From Kingdonia uniflora (Eukaryota; Streptophyta; Magnoliopsida; Ranunculales; Circaeasteraceae), in assembly GCA_014058105.1 (NCBI GenBank), contig JACGCM010002114.1, forward strand, positions 2,046,001 to 2,110,000: a stretch of 64,000 bases of DNA, given 5' to 3'. A program made the translations under genes and the position numbers. The notes under the pieces were generated by a model, which did not search any database, had not been told where the DNA came from, and saw only the letters and a list, made by a program, of their open reading frames with translations. Below are positions 35,096 to 47,500 of the stretch, in pieces (within the stretch, counting starts at the first letter, position 1; the number at the start of each line of letters is the position of its first letter).

Positions 35096-36926
35096 ACTCC
35101 TTACATTTTCAATGCATCTTTCAAGACCCCACAAACCTTGGAAAGTCTAGTCCTCTCCTAACTTGACGTGTCTGCTCCAAATCATCCTAGAATTTTAGTA
35201 CCATAGCTAGTTCGCTCCACAAGCTGTGAAGTCTGTCAATTCAGCCTAATTGTTTTTCCATAAAATCCTCAGACAATTTACATTATGGTCTCACTTTGCT
35301 GTCTTCTTTGCGTGGGTTAGAACATCCGTAGTAGGTCTGCTATTGGTAAATTGGTTAGGAAAACTGCTAAAAACTTCATCAGTATCACTGCATGCCAACA
35401 AGTACAAGCGTGAACAAGAAATCACGTCATATGTGGCTTCTCACTAAGTTTCATTGCCCCCCCCAAAAAAAAAACCTCAGATGGTAGATCTGCATTCCTT
35501 AGAGGGCGTGGTTAACTACTTACCTATGCGTCTGCCTGCCTCTTTCACTCCTAAGTATTATCTTCTTTTGATTACATTTCTACCATCTACAAGAATGCCG
35601 ACTTAGGGGCGATTTGCTGACTTAGCACTGTATTTTAACTATAGAGAAAATGTCCCACTGTTTTTTAATTACAAGTAATGATTTGATTAATGCTTTAGCT
35701 GCTATGGATTGAATTAAGAATTTGGAGAACATAATTTATCGTCTGTAAGATATCAATAAAGTTATTGAAGGCGATTTGAGATGGAGACTTTGTAGTTGTG
35801 ATTGATACATCTCTCTCAGGGCTAAATTCAACACCGTGGGTTGGGGTTACTGAAATTTGGAGTGGTTTTAAATTAGACTCTTCTAGTAGAGAGGCATTCC
35901 GTACCTTTCCAGGTTTAAGCAATTCCCACTACACTGTTAAATATGCAATAAAGAAACTGTTGGATATGAATTGGAAGCTTCTTGGGGTAGAAAGGGACAC
36001 TTAAGAGTTGCTTGCTACGCTTGAAGGAGACATTATTGAAATGTGGGTGGGACGTAGTTGAATGCTGTGGCGGTGTGTCAATGGTGGTGAAGCCATCTTC
36101 CTATCTCACAAAAATCTCAAAGCTCAATCTTAATCTCTGTAACAGAAAACCATCCTGAAGTCCACTGGGTTATGCATCAACAACGCTTCGTGGACCGGAA
36201 ATCCTGGCTACTGCCTGTTTATGTTTGCCTTGGAGGATGGAGTATCTGAAAAGGCAATGGAATGCATAGCCCGATTCAATAGCGTGAATCTCGGCTGCTA
36301 TGAAATAATAGGATCTTCTTTGTGAAACTTTTATTATTGATTGTGACAATGGATTGTATAAATGAATGTTTGTTTAACCAGTTGCTGCCAATTATTGCTG
36401 ATCACTAGAAACATTTGTTAGTAAGTTATGTGTGATGTGGGTGTATACATGTAGAATCTCTATTTTTACGCTTTTCCTGTTATTTCCATGTAGGCTTAGT
36501 TAAATAACCGAAGTGTTAAATCTGAGGTTTTATCCAATTTGCACTTCTCTTTTCGTTCCTAAAAAAGAATTCATTGCAGAGTCCTGTGTCTGGTTTTTGC
36601 TGCAAGTTTTGGGTGGGAGATAGCGTGGGTGGAATCAGACTTGGAGGCAGCTGTGTTCATGAAGAATGTCATTACTTGGTCTCTTGAAGCTAAGTATCAG
36701 ATTTACTTATATCTGGACAGAAGCAAACCTTACTTTGGATAAAATGTCAAGAGTTTGTATTGTTTTCGTCTTTAAAAGGTGGCACTTCATTGTTATGTAT
36801 CTTGATGCTAATAGCCAAGGCTTGGTGTTTCTAGTTCGCATCAGATCAACGTGAAAAGTTAATAACATTAACCTATTTGAGATGAGATGAAGGTGAAGCC
36901 GAACTGGTTCATCAGTAGTATTCTCG

Positions 36927-37020
36927 TTAGTGATTGTGGTTGCATGCCAGACCTATTTAATGTTCTTTTTAGTGATTGTGGTTGCATGCCTGTGAAACAT
37001 AGACCTATTTAATGTTCTTT
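36927..37020. repeat. short tandem duplication
   Basis: TTAGTGATTGTGGTTGCATG at 36927 recurs at 36969; AGACCTATTTAATGTTCTTT follows each copy, with an extra TGTGAAACAT in the second. Confidence 0.8.
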
Positions 37021-37234
37021 TCCTATTATGAGATGTATATATTGTACAATGTTCTAATTTCTCCACCCTTCCATTTTGTCTCTTTGCCCTGGCACAGTTC
37101 CTTCTATGGTTTCATAGTGTATCCAGTATCCATGTCTGAAAAGAGATTTAGAATGCTTGTATTTGTTTTCAAAGATTACTATTTTCATTTATCTAGCCAT
37201 AGATGATATATTGTTGCACATAATAAGCTTCTAA

Positions 37235-37550
37235 GAGCATCTCCAACATAGATGGTATGTTATTCCGGTTTTTTTATATTAAAATTGGGACCCACATTAT
37301 TATTTTATGAGAGGGGAAATTTTTATTAAAAATTGGAACCTACAATATTCTTTTATGAGAGAGAAAAAAGAGAAAAAGTTGTGGGGGACCTATAAAAGTA
37401 GTATGCACATATAACTCTCTAAGTTTTGGATTCACATACTTTAGAGGGGGGTATGGGGGTGAGTATGTTGAACCCCATACTCCTGTTGGAAGGAGTTTTT
37501 ACGAGAGTATGAGAAAACCTTAACAACATACCACTCTGTTGGAGATGCTC
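37235..37550. mobile_element. PIF/Harbinger-type (Tourist-like) MITE
   Basis: Ends GAGCATCTCCAACA and TGTTGGAGATGCTC are perfect inverted repeats; the inner ATGGTATGTT / AACATACCA extends the match. TAA at 37232-37234 and 37551-37553 is the 3-bp duplication. The GAGCATCTCCAACA end is a common plant MITE type. Confidence 0.82.
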
Positions 37551-37553
37551 TAA

Positions 37554-39197
37554 GTACTGCTCATAACACGTCTTTATGAGGGACCAAATCTGAATTGAGT
37601 TCGTAGCCGAAGTCACCTACTGGACTCGCAATTCTGCATCTCCTAATAATTCTGCCATATTTACTTAACCATGACTCATCTTCAAAGGTTATTTTTGCTT
37701 CAAAAGGTTTAATAGCACGGTCTAAAAATGCTACTTAACTAATGTCATGACGTCAGTGCACGGTCATAGTACATTACCTTATATTATCACGAAGAGAAGT
37801 GCGCATCATTTTATAATTTCACGTAGAAATCATTATGAAAAAATCAAAACTATAACTGCCTAAGGGTTAAGGACCATCACTTAGCAAACAAAAAATCCCA
37901 TAATTTGGAGCCAATTCTATGTAATTGGTCAATCAGACCAGAATTTGATTCGGATTATGACATGGGCTCAGATTGCGAACCTTCGTAAAAGTCCTTTAGT
38001 CCAAAGTCCAAAGTCCAAAGTCCCAAGTCCCAAGTCCTAAGTCCTAAGTCCAAACCTGAGTTTGTGTTTCCTCACCAAAATCACAAACTAACTTCTAACT
38101 GTGTGCGTGTGTGTGTATTTTTCTACTTTATTTTTGTCACAAAACTATTAGAGGTCTTGGTGTTGAAGAAGGAGGTGGTTGTGGTTCTCTAATCTTGAAC
38201 TGGTAAACTTTCACTTACCTCTTATGCTCTTATAGTCTTATGGTCTCAAACTTTCAGTTATATTAATTCTATAATAAACTTCATAGTGTTTCACCATTGT
38301 TGATTCTAGGTAAGAGTCTGAGTGGAGAGAAAAAGAGACTCAGAGACTCAGATGGCATATTGGAGCTGAGTGGAGAAGGCAGTTTTAAGTGAAAAAATCT
38401 AAGTCTGTGCAAAAAAAGAACACCTCTAAGTGTGATGAGTTAGTCCAAATCACTGAATAGACTTAGACTTAAGACTTGACTTGGTGAAAAAACAAACTCC
38501 ACCTAAGTTGTATCAATACCAGTGGTTGCCTTAATACTTGAAAATACACATGTCATATATGATTATTTCACTTTTCGGCCTCCAGTTGCCTCAATACTCG
38601 AATTTCAAGCTTCAGGCTTGATTTATGCTTGAATGTTGAATTTGAAGTCATGCGCATAAAGGTTATGCGCCTAAAACATTTCATTCTCAAGAGCATAACC
38701 CTTATGCGCCCTAAAAAGGCGGGCTCCTAAACCTTATGCACAACTGTTTGATTGTATGAAGAGCAAAGAGATTTAAAAAAAAAGAAAAAAGAAAAAGATG
38801 TATAGATGCTAATACTATCTGCAAGAACCCCTTAAAAGACCCTTGCGACTCTCTTTCTCTAAGGACAGCTTCATATCTCAGCAGTTTTAGTATCTTTGAT
38901 AAGTTAAGGCATAACATTATGAAGGAGTGCAATCATTGCTTTTATTTAATCTGTTACGCTTCGAGTATATTATATATGTTAGATCTCCGTATCCTCTAAT
39001 CCGCAAATACTTTTTATAAGATATGGATCAGACTACAAACATTCTAAAGTAAGATTATTGCATTATAATTTGTGGAAAGTACAATCTCAAATCTTTGAAT
39101 TCCATTTTAAGCTTTTGTTGAATCTGTACATAGTCATAATGGGCATATATGTATCTCCTAACGAACTTGTTGCATAAAATTCTTTTACAGGTAAGAT
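37554..39197. other. no gene recognised
   Basis: Intergenic DNA with a heptamer microsatellite (listed separately) and two possible donors near 38202 and 38309. Part of it may be an upstream leader of the F-box gene, but I cannot prove this. Confidence 0.35.
37997..38055. repeat. 7-bp microsatellite AGTCCAA / AGTCCCA / AGTCCTA
   Basis: Eight units in a row, three AGTCCAA-type, two with CCCAA, two with CCTAA, then one more CCAAA. Confidence 0.85.
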
Positions 39198-41102
39198 ATG
39201 ACAAAGGTAGACAATGAGAAGCCTTGGAAGGAACTCCAAATAGAGCTTTTAGAGAAGAGCATGAAACATCTCTATCTAGGTGATTGTATTCGCTTTCACC
39301 TTACTTGCAAATCATGGACACCCATCACTCTGTCGCTTCGTCCCATTCATCAACTTAAATTCCCTGATTATGAGTCTGGGTATGGGTTTGAAAATTTTAA
39401 ACTTCCATGGCTGATAAGTTTCCCAAGGAACAACAATAAAGGTTTATGCAAGTTATTCCACCCCATTTACAATGATGCTTATCTTATGGACGTAACGGAG
39501 CTGGCAGGCTCGTTTATCCTTCACTCCAAGGGTGACCGGTTGATAATGTCCAAAGGTAGAAAATCACTGTTCTTTTCAATATTTTTAGCAAAGCCATCAT
39601 TAGTCTTCCCGATATGGATTTCCATATAGATTTTGCCGGCATTTCTTTTACATCCCTGCCAACTTCCCCAGATTGTATAGTATTCGCCCATGGTGACAGT
39701 GCATTACAGTCTAGGTGTGTCAGAGTTTATATTTACCGTATGGGAGTAGAAACTTGGTCCTGTAAAACATTTGATGATGAAAAGACATTGATCTATGCAT
39801 CTTATTGCAATCCAATTTTCTATTAGGGTGTTTTCTATTGTTTGGGTAATAATGGAAATGTTAGTTTACAATCCAGATATGGAAACTTGGGATGTTGTCC
39901 CAAATCTACTAGGACACAAATGTTCAATTTATTCTTGGTTCATGGCTGAATGTGATGGGGAGATGACATCAGTGTTTGTAGGTCATTTGGGTACTATAGT
40001 TCGCGTTTTCAAGCTCGACTGGATTGAGACGATTTGGGTGGAAGTGAGTAGTCTTGGCAATAAAATGTTTTTCCTAAGTTGCACAACATTTCTTTTAAAA
40101 GTGTCGGTTTTAAAGGGCACTAAGAACAAAATTTACTTTCCAAGATCCAAAGGGACAGATGGAGTGTTTTATTTATTGCCTTCGAACAGGAAGATATCAC
40201 TCTTTTGGAAGCTATAGTAATTCTTCTCAGCAAAAAAATTGGTACGATATGTATGAACACAAAAATTGTACTTGGATGGAGCTTAATGTTGATACACCTG
40301 AAGGGATACTAGGAACACTAGATCCGGTCAAAACGCACAGTTTGATGAACGTCAAGATAAGTAAATACGTCAAGAGACAGCTTTTGACGTCGTTCCCTAA
40401 CTCATCCCTTCAGCTTAGATCATCCACTTCAGTAGCTCTTGTTTTCCCTCACGGAAGGAGAGAACGCAATCAGACTTTCTTCAATTTATCAGATGGAAAA
40501 TATACTGTGAAGAAAATTCCAGAGATGAAAGGTATGAGTTGCATAGCATCTTGTCATGTTTGGTTGGTGATGAGAAATAACTACTCACCCACGGAATGTT
40601 TTCTGTTGAACCCTTTATCTATCAGTAAAATCGAACTTCCCAGGTTTGAACCTTACAACAAGTTTCGCGTTTGTATTCTAACGTCTCCCGGCCACGTCAG
40701 GACAACCATTGGATCAAACAAAAGTGAAAGAAAAGCAGAAGAAACAAAACTTACCTTGGTGCAATTTCTGCTGTTTCATGTAACGGTAAAATATATATCG
40801 ATGATGGAAAAGTGATTATAATCATTGATGTTGGTGCAACCAATGTAAAAATACAAAAAATTGAAATGAATAGGTATGGTAGCAAGGTTAAACAACCATT
40901 GCCAGATGCCTTATTTTATCATACCGGGTTGGTTGAATCATGTGGAGAAATACTTTTAGTTTGCAAGGTTTTTATGGGTTTAGATAATGTCAAAGTTAAG
41001 AGTTTCTACGTATTCAAATTGGATTTTTCTAAGATGGTCTGGGTGAAGGTGGATAGTCTAGGAAATCAAGTTATGTTGTTAGATGAATTGAAGAGAACCT
41101 GA
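39198..41102 (+). pseudogene. F-box/DUF295 gene, broken, with a second DUF295-like part
   Basis: The first 45 residues form an F-box-like start (LQIELLEKSMKHLYLGDCIR, FHLTCKSW). F-box proteins bind SKP1 in ubiquitin ligases. DUF295-type phrases follow: SPDCIVFAHGDSA, NPDMETWDVVPNL and KNKIYFPRSKGTDGVFYLL. A second half then repeats the pattern: KYTVKKIPEMKGMSCIASCH, ECFLLNPLSISKIELP, GAISAVSCNGKIYIDDGK and SFYVFKLDFSKMVWVKVDSL. One-base frame changes lie near 39570, 39865, 40180 and 40755, and a stop (TAG) at 39824. The arrangement suggests two joined tandem copies. A silent gene is likely; a spliced product cannot be excluded but would not repair all breaks. Confidence 0.7.
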
Positions 41103-41506
41103 TTCTTTGGCTGAAACTGTTGTATCAGAGGAACCTGATTTATAGTTTTGTACAAACTAGGACCCAACACATGATGTTTTTTCAGTTAAAAGCGCCTGAT
41201 GAGCGTTTTCAGCAGATGTTCAAGAATAAAAAAATTGAGAATTGTTAAAAGACATAACAAAAACTGACCTGATGATTGAATATTAGTAGACATCATTATG
41301 GCTTGCGAGTTTTAGTAAATGTTCAATAACAAATAAAAGAGATTCGTAAAAAGTTCTCCAGATTCTTTCAACACAGTCAAAATCATACTGCCTTTTAATT
41401 AACATTAATTAACTTTAACAAGATACAGTTGATTTACAAAAAACCACCCAAAACCCACAAATTACAAATGCCCTATGCACACATCACCACAGAATGAAAA
41501 ACATTT
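41103..41506. other. AUG5 3' UTR and spacer
   Basis: No coding motif. Part is probably the 3' UTR of the minus-strand AUGMIN gene that ends at 41507. Confidence 0.5.
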
Positions 41507-44500
41507 TTATACATCATAAACCGCCATTTGGAGTTTCTTCACACGGTTGAGCCAACCAGCCACATTCAACCCATCTACCTTAACCCAGTCGACTGTCGTT
41601 GCTGCCGGTTGTTCCCACCATTCCTCCAACTGTAAAATATATCATCATAAACTAGTCAGATGAAAAACCTTCAAAGGGCAAAACCTACTTTAACTTCTGC
41701 AAATGTTATTTTTATTTTTAGTGTGTGTGTGTGTGTAAATAAACAGGCTCCGATACTATAGCATTCCCCACCCATTCCCTTTCGCCACATATGGAGCGAC
41801 AGACACACTATCCAGGATAATTAAATAAACCAGAACCCTGAATCAAGATTCAAAAGATAGGGACATATATAGACATTTTGATTATTTTCAGTAGCTGCAG
41901 TTGCTTACCAAGCCCTTTAAAGATTTGCAATGCTCCAAGCAGCTTTGAGCTTCCGATAATGCACTCTTCAGTTCTGGCAACCATCTTTCCTTGACAATCA
42001 TTTCTTGCTCAGAAGCCAAATTCAAACAATCATTCGTCGTCCTGCAACATTTGGAGTTTGAACATTCACCAAACAAGCTAGTCAAGCACATAGTCTAAGA
42101 TACACACAGATTTACCAACCAATATGCCTCCTTGCTTTCAGTTAACATAGGACACAAGATACAATTGCTAATTTCTTTTACTGCCATTCTTATATAGTAA
42201 ACATACTTACAGACTTATAAAAGAGAAAATCTTTGCAGCTATACCTTTCATTTTCTTGTTGTGCTCGGTAAGCGTGATTTAACCATGCCTGACCACTTTC
42301 AACAAGATCACGTCGTATATGAACCAAATTAATTGCCTTTGACAAGTCCTCCAACACATTAGCCTCAGAACCTCGTAGTTTCAAACAGAACTCTAAGGAT
42401 TCTAGTACTGATTCTAATCCAGTATCTGGACCTTCCAACCCTAATTACAGTATGGTAAACATTAGATAATGCTTCAAAGAGCACATATAACTATAACAAA
42501 GATTTAGGTATTTTGAATCTTATGTGGGTCATAGTGAGGAAAATCTTACACTAGGTAGTGCATGTATAGATAAACACATCCTATGGAAGTGAAAACATAA
42601 CATAAACATGTTCACACACAAAAAAAAACCAAAAAAATAGAACCTAATATGAGAAGGTGACTTCATGGCATATGTTTCGAGCGTTGCTTGAAAAATTTAT
42701 TTCCTACATATTTAAGTTAGTTGCTTTTTATAGGGTGATCCAGGAGGATCTATGAAGTATCACTAATTTAGTGTCATACTTCTATTTTGGAGTATTTCTC
42801 TAGTTTTAGAAGTATGAGTTCCTATTTCTATTTAGAGTATTACCCTAATTTAGCAATAGGAGTCCAACTTCTAAAATAAGACTTGAACCCTATAAAAGGA
42901 AAATCCTAAGGTTAGAAAATCTAATTGGAATTTAGGAGTTCTATTGTAATCTTTCTATCGAGCAATAAAGAAACCCTAAGGGGAATTTTCCTCCCCACCA
43001 ATTATATTGTTTATTCTTTGTTATCTTTTTTATTGTTCTTCTAATTAGTACTCTCCTAGCAATTGTGGATTAGGTTGTAATAGTTTATTGACGGGTTTAG
43101 CCTCCCACTTCTGTACTGATTCCACCTTGAGGACTTACCTATTGAACTGCGCTGTTTCCGTTGTGGCTAATTAATGCAATTCAAAAAAAGACTAATATTA
43201 CAATCATTTTCAAATGTTTGAGTTACTGTCAAAGATCGCTATTGAACCATGTTAATCATGCACATATATTCTTCATAAAAACTTGCCTCTTGTAAGTGAT
43301 TTGAAGAGATATAGGCATAAATAAATCGTTTTTTCTATGTGCTTGATTTTGTTCTTCGGATTCTCTTAAGTGTCTCATGGCTTTTACTTATCTTCCACAT
43401 TTGTTATATTTCTCATTCAAGATTTTATCGTATCTTGCCTTCATGTTTTTTTTGAAATGCTGATACGATTTCCTTAAACTTTAGGACGAATGTCAACAAA
43501 CGTATCAATATCATATACGAGCAATCTAAAAAATATTTTTGTATAGAAGAAAAATAGATTTTCACAATTTCCTTCTATTAACTTTTTTATATATATTTAT
43601 GGACCGTGCTCTGCCTGAATAGAGTAGCAAACATCGTAATGGCTTCTACCAAAACTGAGAGCTCAAACAGGAAGCTCCGAGTACTTATTGTAGACGACTG
43701 CGCAACGATACGTTTATTCAACAAGATGATTGTTGAGACTACGCGCCGTGTCGTCACTCAAGTGGTAGAGGACGGCAAAGAGGCCGTAGATATTTGTAAG
43801 GGTGGGGCAGTTTTCGATTTGATTTTAATGGATAGGAACATGCCTATTATGAATGGAATTCAGGTAAGTTTCTTAAAGACTTAGTCTATTTTGAGTGGTT
43901 TATCATTTGTACATTGCTCTTTATGGTAACTTTATGGTTCTCATACATGAAATATAATTCTATTTTGGTTATTTGTGCTAGGCCACCAAAGAACTAAGAG
44001 AAATGGGCGTGACGTCAATGATTGTAGGTGTTACTGATGCAAACACAACTAGTGAAAAACAAGAATTTATGGATGCAGGACTTGATGACTTTTATTCAAA
44101 GCCATTGAAGCTTGCCGCAGTCCAAGCCTTTATCCAAAGGATAGAGAAGAAATTATGAGGCAACGTTTTTATAAGGATTGTGGTTGTTATGGTAAAAAAT
44201 CTTGTTGGTTAGTTGTTCTCTTAACTAACTTGCTTAGAATGTACCAATTTTCTTTTATAAGGATTTCAAGGAGGTGAAGTCTTAGAATAAATTAAAACCT
44301 TTGATATGTTTTTAAAGTTGTGTGATTTTCATGGCATGTTATGCTTTTTGTATTCTCGTTCATGTGATTTAGATGCTTGTTTGCTTACATACCAGATTTA
44401 CGTTTATGATTTTTATTGATGTTTTATATGAGGTTTCTGATTTCCCGTGACTAACGGATTAATTACCCCACTGGGGTCATTGTGACTGATTTTCTTTTGG

Positions 44501-47500
44501 ATCTGAGAGCTCAGTTTTTGTTATTCCATAAAAACGGATCTGCGTTTTAACCAAAAATGAGCATAGTAACTTTCGGCGTTTGGGCTCACTATGAGATGGG
44601 TCACATTGGTAAGCGTCCAACATTAAACACACTCAAAATAAGGATTGAAAGCCGCATAGTATGTATTCTTGCACTAAATTGAGGCTATTCTCGTCTTGAT
44701 TACTTTGTCTCATGGGCAAAGACTTCCTGAAGTAATATGTAATACCTTCTGAAAATGTCTAAAGCATGCTTGACTCAAATTGGGTCAGTTCACTAAAAAA
44801 AATTCTTTTTTCACAATTAAGCATTTCCTTCTTCTTCTTCTTCTTGATGAAGATAAGAAGGTTACAAGAGAGGGCAAATACAACAACCAAAAGAAATAGA
44901 AAATTACAGAAGAAAACTAACCAAAAGCAAAATAAAAGTTACAGTTGAAAAAAGAGAGTTATACCTACATAATATGCTCGACTCAAATTGGGTCAGTTAA
45001 CTAATATATAAAGCATGATATCCAAGTACTATGGCACCCATTGCATTAAGGAATTGCTATAAAAGCTTGATTTTATCATTGCAGATTGACACGTTTTACT
45101 TATATGAAAAGCTACAAAGTTCATTAAGTTTAACAAAATATTGGAGGATACTAATTAAAGGGGTAGAGCCAACGTTAATTCAATCTTTCGCGAAAGTTCA
45201 TGATATGTAGCCTACTTTGTTGAGTCTACTAGATGTTGGAAGAGAACATAATTTCGATTTCGGTTGATACAAATCTCGATTTCAAGCTTGAATTCTAGAT
45301 CTACAACTTCAGATCTCGATTTCGGTCACCAAAATTTCGATTTAACATTCGATCTCGATCTTCATCTTTAATTTCTCAACAATTCTAGATCCGTTGCGAT
45401 TCTCAATTTCATAATTCGAGCGTTTGATTTGGGGGTTTCTCAACCTCGAATCATCAGCGACTACGCCATCATTGCAATTCTGATTTTGGAGAGAACAAAA
45501 TCTAGGGCATCAACGATCAAGACCAATATCAGAGATTTAGATGAATTAAAGCTATGATTGATCCAAATAAAAAGATTTGCTGCCCTTGGGGCTTCATGGG
45601 GATAGGAAAAGAAGATGGTTTGAAATCGACGGTCGACTCGAGTTATCGATTATATATAAAACCGACGTCTTATAGACCCGCAAGCGCACAGTGTACCATT
45701 GAGTACAAGGGAAAGCGGGGTCGTATCCCAAGAGACTTGTAAGTGCGAATTATGCTTGCCCTACTAATTTTATCTAATAACAATGAGTTTGTTTTGTTGG
45801 TTTTCAAATAAAGAGACGACAAGAATAAATTGCTAGAAACTATGAGTTGATATGAATCGGAGTGAGAACCAAGGCATCAATTCCAGTCCACCCGTTGTAA
45901 CCTTGGATTTGCACGTGGTAATATGTTTTTTTAAGTCTTGGATTGGATTCACTATTCTCTTTAGAAATTAAAAGACATTGATGCAAAATTGTTTTTTTCT
46001 TTCTGTTAGTTCATTTCGAAAAGTTCACTATAGAGATTTTAAAATAGTTCTTTATCCCTATCTATTTGTAGCTTTTTAAATAGTTCTGTATCTCTATCCA
46101 TTTGTAGCTGCTTGCAGTTTGTACCTTGAACGGCCAAAAATGATATCGTCGGCGAACTACTGCGAAAAGAGTTACCACAATTCCTTTGAGATGTCAAAGC
46201 AGATAGAATTATCAATTGAAAGGTTCGTAAAGGAAAAAAGAATAAAATACAGTCATTATACAAGAGGTTTAACCTGGACTTAAGACTTTTTTTTTATACT
46301 AATCTTTCAAAGAAAAGGTACCTATAGGTCTTATACTCAGAAATTAAGCTTTTATTTTTTCCTGAGAAGTCCTTAGTATTTTTCTGGAGGAGTCCTAAGT
46401 ATACTCAAAAAGACTTTGGTCTTGTGTGCTTTAAATATTGGAGCTTTAGTCTTTTTTGCTAACGGCTGTTAGAGTTCACATAGGTGATTTGGATGAAGGA
46501 CTAATAAGATCAAGATATACACGACCCAAGGGATATACAGAACTTACGACACTATCTCCACGTGTAAAGTTTTTATGTACTGTTTTCATCACTTTAAAAT
46601 GATTAAGGTGAAGTCTCTGCAGAAGATTTCGAAAGCATCTAACTAACTTATGACGCTAACTCCCATTCATTTTGTTATAGAAAACTTAGTTCAAACTTAC
46701 CAGCATGAAATTGAAGGGCGGCAGAAACACGGCATATAGAAGGAACAGCTGACGGATCTCTAGCCCCGGCCCTAGCAGTCAATAGAGCAGCATTCCTTTC
46801 TGCAGCTCCAAGTGCTTCTGTTCCCGTAGATCCATTAGCGCCCATGTACTCCAAAAGGGCCTGGATAGAAAGTAGAAGACCATTAGGATCTTTGAAGTCA
46901 AAGCTAAAATATTCCCCACAACATCATAATGTGCAAGACTTCAACGTCAGTAAGCACACAAACTGATATTAAAACGAAAACTTGATTGAAAATCCATATC
47001 TTATATACAGTAATTAAGACAATTTTCAATAAATAATAAGATCCTGCCATGATCTTAAATTAAGATACCACAAGATCAAAATAAATAAAAATAGATTTCC
47101 ATTTTATTCAGCTACACAATAAGTCAGTATTAGTCTACAAATCATCGAGATCCTTCATGCATTATAAGCCATACAGATTATGGAATGAGTTTTTACAAGT
47201 TAAGCAACTAGGAGTACGCTGCTAACGAGCCTCACCTACAACAACTGTATGCCAACATTGACATGTTAGGAAGGTCGTATTATTTTCTCAGAACATTTAC
47301 ATGCCCAAAGTATAAAAAATAATAATCTAAGAATGCAATTTCACCTAGATTTATTAATAATGCAAGCACAGCTTCAATACTAACCTGTGGAGTTGATGGC
47401 AGCATGTAAAGGCTATTGTCAGGACTGCGGTAGAAAGCAGATACTTCTTTCTCTATCAGATCCTTTGCATTATTTGATATATCGGCAACAACTTTGCATG

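Larger units (their letters stand above)
33060..37231. other. MOS2 3' flank and intergenic DNA, no further gene recognised
   Basis: The first few hundred bases probably hold the MOS2 3' UTR. The rest has only short ORFs. Two local duplications are visible: a degenerate ~113-bp pair at about 34893-34985 and 35007-35095, and a 42-51-bp pair at 36927-37020. Confidence 0.4.
42441..46700 (-). other. AUG5 intron 7, 4260 bp, host of a nested gene
   Basis: Contains the plus-strand response regulator at 43639-44158. At about 42650-43180 an LTR-like stretch has a TATA-like CTATAAAAGG and an AATAAAG signal, but its ends are not defined. The stretch 44159-46700 has no recognised gene; 45660-45900 carries a phrase typical of plant dispersed repeats (CGCAAGCGCACAGTGTACC). 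Confidence 0.6.
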
